Shown here: positions 24,778 through 32,114 of the stretch, one piece after another
Position numbering within the stretch: position 1 is the stretch's first letter
Layout of the letters: each line of letters starts with the position of its first letter
NCBI RefSeq assembly: GCF_015644665.1
Contig: NZ_JADOBQ010000001.1
Span: 1-64,000 of the forward strand
Direction: 5' to 3'
DNA: 64,000 nt
DNA from: Roseobacter sp. MH60115
Lineage (GTDB): Bacteria > Pseudomonadota > Alphaproteobacteria > Rhodobacterales > Rhodobacteraceae
Position numbers and translations under genes: made by a program
The notes under the pieces: model-generated
Database searches by the model: none
What the model was told of the DNA's origin: nothing
What the model saw: only the letters and a program-made list of their open reading frames with translations

Positions 24778-24793
24778 ATGTAACTAGTTACAT
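24778..24793. promoter_or_regulatory. LacI-type operator, proximal copy
   Basis: Perfect 16-bp palindrome ATGTAACTAGTTACAT ending 21 bp before the tdm start codon. LacI-family operators are palindromes of this size with a central CG or, less often, other dinucleotide; here the centre is TA. Placement over the leader of tdm fits repression. Confidence 0.7.
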
Positions 24794-24814
24794 CGCGCGA
24801 CTCGCCTGGGGGAT

Positions 24815-27139
24815 ATGGTGCTTGCCACTGCGCTGATAAGAGAGTTTTCCAACATCAGCCATCAGGGCCGAGGCCGTCACTTTGCCGGGTTCGAACATGC
24901 GGCGTCGCCGCGCAAGCGCTTGTTGGAGCCCCGGATGGCCCTGCGGCTGAATGTGGCTGCCGGAGACCTGGTGCAGGTCGATCTCAGCGACCCGCAGGAT
25001 CACGTCGCGATCATGGCGTTTACCGATGAGGGAGGGCGTTGCGAAGCGGCATTTGGGCTGCCAGCACCGGTTCCCTTGCTGCGGTCCGACTTCGACAGTG
25101 AGGAAGTGACCGGATGGCTTATCCGTCAGGGTGTGGCCCGCGACATCCGATATACCGCGACGTCCGTGACCGGTGTCCGCGAGCCGCTTGTGCTGCGTGC
25201 GCCGCTGGCCTGCACATTGTGGCTCGTCGCGCCAGCTGAGCGAACAGCGCTGGTTTCTGCCCGTGCCACAGGTGCCTTGGTCGTGATGCATCAGCGGGCG
25301 CCGGGCGCCTCCGCGCTGCCGGACCCGCTGGGCGATGTCCGCGAGGAATTCACCGTATCCCGTGCCACGGCCCGGGCCTTCGAGGTCCGACGTGGTGAGT
25401 TCGTTCAGATCATCGATGTCGAGGGCCAACAATGCTCCGATTTTCAGGCATTTCGAGCCAGCGGACTGGATCGCGGTCAGGAATTGATGATCGACAGCAC
25501 CGCCACCCGCAGCATGGTGCGCCGGGCGTTCCCGGGGCCGGGGCTTTTCGACAAGTTTTTTGATCCGCAAATGGTGCCGATGATGCGGGTGGTCCAGGAC
25601 ACCTGCGGGCGGCACGATACCTTTGGTCTGGCCTGCACGGCGCGCGGCTATGAAGAACGCGGCTTTCCCGGCCATGTGAATTGTTCCGACAATATTTCCG
25701 GCGCGTTGGACAATTTCGGCGTTGCCAGCCGCAGGGCATGGCCGGCGATCAACTTTTTCTGGAACACGTGGATTGATGAGCATCAGCATCTGCTGACCGA
25801 GGAATCCCACTCCCGCCCCGGCGATTATGTCGCGCTGGAGGCGCTGGATGATCTGGTCTGCGTCAGCACTGCCTGTCCCGATGACATTGATCCCATTAAC
25901 GGCTGGAACCCCACGGATGTGCATGTGCGCATCTACCATCCCGAAACCCGGATCACCCGCGCGGTTGCCTACCGCAGCAAAGAGGATGCCCCGATGCAGA
26001 TCTCGCAACATTCCGCTTTCCACGCGCGTCTGGCGCCGCTGACGGATCAGTTTGCGCCCGCCCGTGATCTGTGGGCGCCGGTGTCCTTCCCGTCTTCCGG
26101 CACGCTGGGAGAATACTGGGCCTGTCGCGAGGCCGCGACCCTGCAGGACATGAGCGGGCTGCGCAAATACGACATCATCGGGCCGGACGCGGAGCGGTTG
26201 CTGCAAAAGGCGATGACCCGCGATATTGCGCGTCTCGCCGTCTGGCGGGCGAGCTATGCGCTGATGTGTGACGAAAGCGGGGAGGTCATTGATGACGGCA
26301 CCCTGTTCCGCCTTGCCCCGGATCTTTTCCGATGGTGCTGCGGGAACGAGGAAAGCGGTCGTTGGCTGGGCAAACTGGCGGAGCGTGAGGGGCTGCAGGT
26401 CCGCATCCACGATATGCAGGGGTCCTTGCCCAATCTCGCGCTGCAGGGGCCGCGGTCGCGGGATATCCTGCGCAAGCTCGTTTTCACGCAACCGCATGTG
26501 CCGACGCTGGATCAGGTCAAATGGTTCGGGGTGACGGTCGGGCGTCTGAACGATCGCGAAGGTGTGCCCTTCCTGCTGACCCGCACCGGTTATACCGGTG
26601 AATTGGGCTACGAGATTTTCTGTGCGAAGGAAAACGCGCTGCAGGTCTGGGACAGCGTGATGGCGGCGGGCGCAGAGTTTGGCCTGAAACCGATGGGCTC
26701 TGCGGCCCTGGAAACCATTCGGATTGAAGCAGGTCTCGCGGCAGCGGGCGCGGAGTTTGCCCCGGGTGTCGATGCCTTCGAAGCAGGCCTTGGCTTTGCG
26801 GTGAACCTTAAAAAGACGGATTTTGTGGGTCGTGAGGCTTTGATACGCAACGCCGAAGCACCCCGCCGGGTCTTGCGGGGCATACTGCTGGAGGCGGATG
26901 ACGTCCCCCGCCACGGCGCGCCGGTATTCTGCGGGGAGCGGCAGGTGGGCGTGGTGACCTCTGCCACCCGGTCCCCGATGTTGGAGCGGGCAATTGCCAT
27001 GATCCGGCTGAGCGTCGAGCATGCGGCGGCGGAGACGAAACTGGAAATCGGTCAACTCGACGGCCGCATGAAGCGGCTGTCCGGCACGCTCTGCGATGTG
27101 CCTTTTGTCGACCCAACAAGAGAGAGGGCGCGCGTTTGA
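24815..27139 (+). CDS. tdm: Trimethylamine N-oxide demethylase (DUF1989 + GcvT fusion)
   Basis: 774 residues. About 1-160 is a divergent beta domain, about 180-395 is DUF1989 (RGEFVQIIDVEGQQCSDFQA), and about 410-770 is an aminomethyltransferase (GcvT) fold that binds tetrahydrofolate (LTRTGYTGELGYEIFC). This architecture is that of Tdm, which converts TMAO to dimethylamine and formaldehyde, with folate taking up the one-carbon unit. Cys274, Cys290 and Cys354 are spaced 16 and 64 apart; as I recall, the three zinc cysteines of the Methylocella enzyme have the same spacing. The downstream quaternary-amine transporter agrees. A related DUF1989-GcvT enzyme acting on another methylated amine is possible. 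No tmm gene is in the window. Confidence 0.8.
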   Translation: MVLATALIREFSNISHQGRGRHFAGFEHAASPRKRLLEPRMALRLNVAAGDLVQVDLSDPQDHVAIMAFTDEGGRCEAAFGLPAPVPLLRSDFDSEEVTGWLIRQGVARDIRYTATSVTGVREPLVLRAPLACTLWLVAPAERTALVSARATGALVVMHQRAPGASALPDPLGDVREEFTVSRATARAFEVRRGEFVQIIDVEGQQCSDFQAFRASGLDRGQELMIDSTATRSMVRRAFPGPGLFDKFFDPQMVPMMRVVQDTCGRHDTFGLACTARGYEERGFPGHVNCSDNISGALDNFGVASRRAWPAINFFWNTWIDEHQHLLTEESHSRPGDYVALEALDDLVCVSTACPDDIDPINGWNPTDVHVRIYHPETRITRAVAYRSKEDAPMQISQHSAFHARLAPLTDQFAPARDLWAPVSFPSSGTLGEYWACREAATLQDMSGLRKYDIIGPDAERLLQKAMTRDIARLAVWRASYALMCDESGEVIDDGTLFRLAPDLFRWCCGNEESGRWLGKLAEREGLQVRIHDMQGSLPNLALQGPRSRDILRKLVFTQPHVPTLDQVKWFGVTVGRLNDREGVPFLLTRTGYTGELGYEIFCAKENALQVWDSVMAAGAEFGLKPMGSAALETIRIEAGLAAAGAEFAPGVDAFEAGLGFAVNLKKTDFVGREALIRNAEAPRRVLRGILLEADDVPRHGAPVFCGERQVGVVTSATRSPMLERAIAMIRLSVEHAAAETKLEIGQLDGRMKRLSGTLCDVPFVDPTRERARV

Positions 27140-28185
27140 GTGTTGTCGAACTGGAGAACGTCTGGAAGGTTTTCGGATCCCGATCCGCGGAAGCCATGAA
27201 AGCCATCAAATCGGAAGGTCTGGGCAAGGCTGAGGTGCTGGAGCGGTTCGAGGCCGTGGTCGGGGTCAAAGACGCGTCCTTTTCGGTCGAGGAGGGGGAG
27301 ATTTTCTGCCTCATGGGTCTGTCGGGCTCCGGCAAATCGACCCTGGTGCGCCATATCAACCGCTTGATTGAACCCACCTCCGGCACGATCCGGATCATGG
27401 GCGAAGACATCGGTGCGATGAAGACGGAACAGCTGCGCGCGACGCGGGCAGACAAGATCGGCATGGTCTTTCAGAACATGGCCCTGCTGCCGCATCGTTC
27501 GGTGCGCGACAATATCGGATTTGCCTTGGAACTGCGCGGGATCGATGGATACACCCGCGCGCAGGCTGCTGATCGTGCGCTTGAGACGGTGTCGCTGCAT
27601 GGCTATGGCGACCGGCTGCCGTCGGAACTGTCGGGTGGTATGCAACAACGGGTGGGACTTGCGCGGGCCCTCGCGGCGGACCCCGAAATTCTGTTGATGG
27701 ATGAACCGTTTTCGGCGCTGGACCCGCTGATCCGGCGGAACCTGCAGGACGAATTCCTGGGGCTCAGCCAGAACCTCAAGAAAACCACCGTCTTCATCAC
27801 CCACGATCTGGATGAGGCCATCCGCATGGGCGACCGGATTGGCATCATGAAGGACGGAGAGATCGTACAAATCGGCACGGCGGAAGACATCGTGACAGCG
27901 CCCGCCGACGATTATGTCGCTGATTTCGTTGCGGGTATTTCGCGGCTCAAGCTGGTGTCGGCCTCCAAGATCATGCTGGACCCGGCGGAATTCACCGCCA
28001 CGCGTGGGCCGCTGGACGACAAGGGGGATCATCCGACCGCGCGGCCCGATGACGATCTGGACACGCTTGTCGGTCTCAGCACGGGCACCGACCTGCCGGT
28101 GCTGATCAAAGACGACGGTTCGGTGGTCGGGATCATCACCAAGGATACGCTGCTGCGTGGATTGCAAGGGGGGGCCGAGGCATGA
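27136..28185 (+). CDS. tmoV: TMAO ABC transporter, ATP-binding protein
   Basis: 349 residues, from a TTG start overlapping the tdm stop (TTGA, 27136-27139); the next ATG would delete the first strand. Walker A is GLSGSGKST, the signature is LSGGMQQRVG and Walker B is ILLMDEPFSALDP. It belongs to the proline/glycine-betaine (ProV) group, with a C-terminal extension of about 90 residues that includes one CBS-like segment (LPVLIKDDGSVVGIITKDTL). Such domains in OpuA sense ionic strength, but a single copy may not. The TmoV name rests on the neighbouring tdm. Confidence 0.82.
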   Translation: MSVVELENVWKVFGSRSAEAMKAIKSEGLGKAEVLERFEAVVGVKDASFSVEEGEIFCLMGLSGSGKSTLVRHINRLIEPTSGTIRIMGEDIGAMKTEQLRATRADKIGMVFQNMALLPHRSVRDNIGFALELRGIDGYTRAQAADRALETVSLHGYGDRLPSELSGGMQQRVGLARALAADPEILLMDEPFSALDPLIRRNLQDEFLGLSQNLKKTTVFITHDLDEAIRMGDRIGIMKDGEIVQIGTAEDIVTAPADDYVADFVAGISRLKLVSASKIMLDPAEFTATRGPLDDKGDHPTARPDDDLDTLVGLSTGTDLPVLIKDDGSVVGIITKDTLLRGLQGGAEA

Positions 28186-29990
28186 GCGGGGCGGAACAGC
28201 GTGAAATCGACGACCGCGATGTCTCCATCGGGACATTCGTAGAACAGAACGAGAGCTATTTCGGCCCGATTTTCGAACGCATACAGCGCGGCAAACTCCC
28301 GCGCTGGCATGTCAATATCTGGGCGGTTTTGGTGCCGTGGATTTGGGCCGCCGCGCGGGGGTCCTGGTTGCTCTTCTGGGTGTCCCTTGCCCTTGATGTG
28401 ATTGCCATTGTCTGCCTGATGCAGGTTCTGAAATTCTCGCCCTTGCTGGCGGAAGCGCAAAGCAACGCTGCCGCGAATGCCACGCTGGTGGCGCGCTATT
28501 CCAACTGGATCACCACCTATAGCTGGGCTGGATGGGGCCTGCTTTTCCTGGGCCGTTTCTGGATGGGAAGCAGTGCAAACCGTTGGTATTACAGTCAATA
28601 TGCCCGCTGGCGGATCAATCAGGCGGTGCCAAGCGGCGTCAGCATGAAACGTGTCGTGCTGGGCGTTCTGGTCATGGCGATCATCGTGCCGCTGACCACC
28701 TATCGCGCCACCCAGCTGCGCCTGGATGAGCGCGCCTGTTTCAACCAGATTCGCGCTGCGGAAAGCGTGGACCAGTTGCTGCCGCTCTATCAGGCAGAGG
28801 ATGTCCTCGCGCTCTATGCGTCCATGTCAACCGGTGTTGAAACTCTGCAATCCAAGCTCGATGCGCTCGAAGCTCTGGACGAACTGACGGACGCACAAAA
28901 GTCGGAGCGGTCGGCCGTGCGCAAGGAACTGCGCGATCTGGGGCGCAACCGGGACCTTGTCGAGGACTACCAGAACATCTCGACACGTGACCGGTTCGAT
29001 TGCCTGACCATCGATGATTTCCCGACCTTGGCGCGGCTCACGCCGCCCGAAGACATCACCTACCGCCGTGTTGCCGATGAGGAAGCAATTGCGGCAGGCG
29101 ATGAAGGCGCCACAAAGGTCATCACGCAGATCAAGGAGCCCGTCGAAGGCCGCAAGGTCACGATCTTCACCTATTCTGCCGAGAGCATCGACATTTCGAT
29201 CAACCGGCTGCGTGCGCAATATGCCACCGCGTTTGACGCCATGACCAACGTGCTGCGCCAGTCGCTGATCCGGGTCGAGGTTGCCTTTATGCAGACCCCC
29301 TGGCCGGTGGTTGCCTTCCTCTTCCTTGCGCTCAGCTGGGCCTTTGCGGGCACCGGGACGACCATCTTTGTCGGCGCCTCGCTGGGCTTTCTGGCCTTGT
29401 TCGAACTGTGGCAGATCGCGATGCAGACAATGGCGCTGGTGGTCGTCTCGACGGCCGTCTGTGTGCTTGTCGGCCTGCCCATCGGGATTTGGATGGCCAA
29501 GAACAAGTGGTTCCGCTGGATCACCGAGCCGATCCTCGACGTGATGCAGACCATTCCCAGCCTCAGCTATCTGGTCCCGGCGGTTGCCTTCTTTGGCATC
29601 TCGCAGCCCCCGGCGGTGCTGGCCACGGTGATCTTTGCGATGCCTCCGATGATCAAGCTGACGGCGCTGGGTATTCTGCAGGTGCCTGAAAGCACCAAGG
29701 AAGCCGCCATGGCCTTTGGCGCATCTCATCGGCAGCTGCTGCACAAGGTGGAATTGCCCATGGCGATCCCGTCGATCATGGCCGGGTTGAACCAGACCAT
29801 CATGCTGGCGCTCTCCATGGCCACGATCTCGGCCTTTATCGGGGCCGAGGGGCTGGGCGCGATTGTGACCTCCGCTCTGGGCGATGCGCAGGCGGGCAAG
29901 GGCCTTCTGGCCGGGATTGCCATCGCACTTGTGGCGATGATGATCGACCGCATTCTCAAAGGGATCCGCAATTCGTTCAGTCGGATCTGA
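28182..29990 (+). CDS. tmoW: TMAO ABC transporter, permease with long N-terminal extension
   Basis: 602 residues, overlapping tmoV by ATGA. The C-terminal half is a standard ProW-type permease: several membrane helices and the EAA loop that contacts the ATPase (EAAMAFGASHRQLLHKVELP). The N-terminal 300 residues are extra: three membrane helices (about 45-88, 110-125, 150-170) and then a soluble segment with a helical, probably coiled-coil stretch (KLDALEALDELTDAQKSERS) reaching to about 370. ProW has a much shorter extension. The role of this domain is unknown; regulation or substrate capture is possible. Confidence 0.82.
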   Translation: MSGAEQREIDDRDVSIGTFVEQNESYFGPIFERIQRGKLPRWHVNIWAVLVPWIWAAARGSWLLFWVSLALDVIAIVCLMQVLKFSPLLAEAQSNAAANATLVARYSNWITTYSWAGWGLLFLGRFWMGSSANRWYYSQYARWRINQAVPSGVSMKRVVLGVLVMAIIVPLTTYRATQLRLDERACFNQIRAAESVDQLLPLYQAEDVLALYASMSTGVETLQSKLDALEALDELTDAQKSERSAVRKELRDLGRNRDLVEDYQNISTRDRFDCLTIDDFPTLARLTPPEDITYRRVADEEAIAAGDEGATKVITQIKEPVEGRKVTIFTYSAESIDISINRLRAQYATAFDAMTNVLRQSLIRVEVAFMQTPWPVVAFLFLALSWAFAGTGTTIFVGASLGFLALFELWQIAMQTMALVVVSTAVCVLVGLPIGIWMAKNKWFRWITEPILDVMQTIPSLSYLVPAVAFFGISQPPAVLATVIFAMPPMIKLTALGILQVPESTKEAAMAFGASHRQLLHKVELPMAIPSIMAGLNQTIMLALSMATISAFIGAEGLGAIVTSALGDAQAGKGLLAGIAIALVAMMIDRILKGIRNSFSRI

Positions 29991-30028
29991 TCACCTCGCA
30001 ACCAAAATCAAAATGAAGGGAGACTACC

Positions 30029-30982
30029 ATGAAGGGATTGAAACACTCCGCCGCCGCATCAGCGCTTTTGCTGGCAGCGACAGGCGCGGGCGCGCAGGAG
30101 AAGATCACCTTTTCCGACCTCAGCTGGAACGGCGCGCAGGCCATCGGGCATGTGCTGGCGGCCATCGTCGAGCAGGAAATGGGCGGTGATGCGGAAATCG
30201 TATCGGGCATGAACCAGGCGGCCGTCATCATGGCGGGCATGGATAAGGGCGACGGATCTATCGATGTCTACACGGACATGTGGATGCCGAACCAGCAGGC
30301 GCTTTGGGACGAGTACATCGACGGCAACCAGACGGTGGCGACAAACAAGCCCTACAAGGGCACGTCCAACATCTACGTACCCAGCTACATGGCGGATAAG
30401 GTCAGTTCCATCGAGGACCTGAACAACCCCGAGATTGCAGCGATGTTTGATACCGACGGCAACGGCAAGGGTGAATACTGGGCCGGGGATGTGACATGGG
30501 CGTCGACCAAACGCTGGCAGATCAAGTTCAAATCCTACGGGCTGGACGGGCTGTGGGAGCCGAACATCGTCTCTGCCGACACGTTCAAGGCGGGTCTCGA
30601 AGCGGCCTATACCGCAGGCAAGCCACAGCTTTTCTACTACTGGACGCCTGAGGCGATCCACGTGAAATACGACCTGACCGCTCTGGAAGAGCCCGACCGC
30701 TTTGACGGCTGCGAAGTGGTCGATCTGGATGCCGAAGACTGGCTGGAAGTGTCCTATTTCGAATGCGTGATCGCGGCGAACGATATTTTTGTCGCCTATT
30801 CCAAGTCGCTGGAAGAGCGGAATCCACCGGTCGCCAAGATGCTGTCCAACGTGCAGTTCACCGGTGACGAGATCAACGGCTGGATCGTTGAAATGTTCGA
30901 AAACAAGCGCGATCCGCGTGAGGTGGCCGAAGACTGGATCGCCGACAACAAGGAAACGGTGACCGGCTGGATCAACGGCTGA
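30029..30982 (+). CDS. tmoX: TMAO-binding periplasmic protein
   Basis: 317 residues with a signal peptide (ending GAGAQE) and the OpuAC-type fold. Many tryptophans sit in likely ligand positions (DLSWNGAQAIG, YTDMWMPNQQALW, FYYWTPEAIH), fitting an aromatic cage for a quaternary or tertiary amine N-oxide head group. The published TmoX of Ruegeria pomeroyi likewise uses a tryptophan box. A good ribosome site (GAAGGGAG) lies ahead of the ATG. Glycine betaine or choline binding cannot be excluded from sequence alone. Confidence 0.8.
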   Translation: MKGLKHSAAASALLLAATGAGAQEKITFSDLSWNGAQAIGHVLAAIVEQEMGGDAEIVSGMNQAAVIMAGMDKGDGSIDVYTDMWMPNQQALWDEYIDGNQTVATNKPYKGTSNIYVPSYMADKVSSIEDLNNPEIAAMFDTDGNGKGEYWAGDVTWASTKRWQIKFKSYGLDGLWEPNIVSADTFKAGLEAAYTAGKPQLFYYWTPEAIHVKYDLTALEEPDRFDGCEVVDLDAEDWLEVSYFECVIAANDIFVAYSKSLEERNPPVAKMLSNVQFTGDEINGWIVEMFENKRDPREVAEDWIADNKETVTGWING

Positions 30983-31000
30983 TCTGGTACCACACCACCA

Positions 31001-31031
31001 AGGGCCGCGCTGTCAAACGTGCGGCCCTTTC
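31001..31031 (+). terminator. Terminator of the tdm-tmoVWX operon
   Basis: AGGGCCGC (31001-31008) pairs perfectly with GCGGCCCT (31021-31028), with a 12-base loop and three T residues at the end. It lies 18 bp after the tmoX stop. Confidence 0.75.
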
Positions 31032-31578
31032 ACATGCCTGCGCGCGTTTCTGAACCCGCGCCCACATGTTCAAAAGCAAAACCTATACCGACGGCTATCG
31101 GCGCTAGGCGAATTGTCGTGTCCCTGTTCTTTTGCAGGTCTGCCCGATGTGCGCCCTTTTGCGTAGACCTGTCCTTGCACAGCCGGTTCGTAGCAACCGT
31201 GTTGGTAACGAGTGAATTGGCCTGTCGGAGCACTCTGTTTTTGCCGCTCTGAGGTCAGTTTGAGTACAAGAAACAAGCGGCCCCGAAATCCGCGGGCAGA
31301 ACGATGGGCCGCATTTTCGACCGCCTTTGTGACATCCCCTCGAACAAGGCGGGGTACTCTATACCGGACCGGCTGTGCATCTTCTGCCCATTGAGTGCAC
31401 GAAACAGTGCCGGATTGCGCGCGCGCATGATCCGCCCGGCAACGCCCAGCCGTTCGGCAGGCTCCATTTCGCCGATCCTATACCAAAGGATAGGCGGCTA
31501 TACCGCTGCCATATCGCTTTTGGCTGCTAGTGGCGGTAGTCCGAGGACATCCCTTGCTGCTTTCACGGAGCCGACACC
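31032..31578. promoter_or_regulatory. 547-bp leader region upstream of the polysaccharide-locus sensor genes
   Basis: No supportable gene. The right half holds the first copy of a repeated inverted repeat (31477-31494). The octamer CTATACCG occurs three times on the plus strand (31083, 31359, 31498). The octamer also occurs in coding DNA elsewhere, so only the inverted repeat is treated as a site. Length and repeat content suggest a regulated promoter for the genes starting at 31579. Confidence 0.45.
31477..31494. promoter_or_regulatory. Inverted repeat, copy 1 of 3
   Basis: CCTATACCAAAGGATAGG: arms CCTAT and ATAGG, with the internal CC and GG also paired, around AAA. Its 16-bp core differs at one base from the copies at 34682 and 37920. 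It lies 85 bp ahead of the sulfite-oxidase-fold gene. Confidence 0.7.
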
Positions 31579-32088
31579 ATGTCCATCAAACCTACCCTTT
31601 GCGCCCTGTCACTCATTTTGGGTCTGACATCTGAAGGTCTGGCAGAACAGCTGCCCGTTCCGACTGGCGATGTGTTGTTGACCCTCTCCGGGGCACTGAC
31701 ACATGAAACGGCGGATGGGGTTGTCACGCTGGATCGGGCGTTGCTGGAAGTCATGGAGACGGTGGAATTCACCACCTCCACGATCTGGATGGAGGGGGAG
31801 GTCACCTTCACCGGTGTGCCGCTGCGTGACGTGCTGGACTATGCCGGCGCGCAGGGGCAGGAGATCAGTGCCGTGGCTCTGAACGACTACAAGATCGAGA
31901 TCCCGCTCAGCGAGATCGAGGAAGACACCCCAATCATCGCCTATCTGATGAACGGCGAGCCCATGTCGCGTCGTAACAAGGGGCCGCTCTGGATCGTCTA
32001 CAACTACGACAGCGATGCCAAGTATCGCAGCGAGGTGATCTATTCACGTTCTATTTGGCAACTCGACCGTATAGTCTCGAACAACTAG
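31579..32088 (+). CDS. Periplasmic sulfite-oxidase-fold protein lacking the molybdenum cysteine
   Basis: 169 residues with a signal peptide (ending EGLAEQ). The core resembles the molybdopterin-binding oxidoreductase fold of the YedY/SUOX family, shortened: GEVTFTGVPLRDVLDYAGAQ, then ALNDYKIEIPLSEIEE and KGPLWIVYNYDSD. Active members bind molybdenum through a cysteine; here the only cysteine is in the signal peptide, so it is probably not a redox enzyme. It is directly followed by a hybrid histidine kinase whose longest reading overlaps it. I infer that it is a periplasmic sensor subunit for that kinase. Confidence 0.75.
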   Translation: MSIKPTLCALSLILGLTSEGLAEQLPVPTGDVLLTLSGALTHETADGVVTLDRALLEVMETVEFTTSTIWMEGEVTFTGVPLRDVLDYAGAQGQEISAVALNDYKIEIPLSEIEEDTPIIAYLMNGEPMSRRNKGPLWIVYNYDSDAKYRSEVIYSRSIWQLDRIVSNN

Positions 32089-32114
32089 CGCGCGATGCTG
32101 GGCTCCTTATCGGG

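Noticed and set aside
24788-27055. Minus-strand open frame of 755 codons opposite tdm
   Set aside because: It is the antisense shadow of tdm; high GC at third positions keeps stops rare. The translation is Arg/His/Gln-rich without motifs, whereas the plus strand has clear DUF1989 and GcvT strings.
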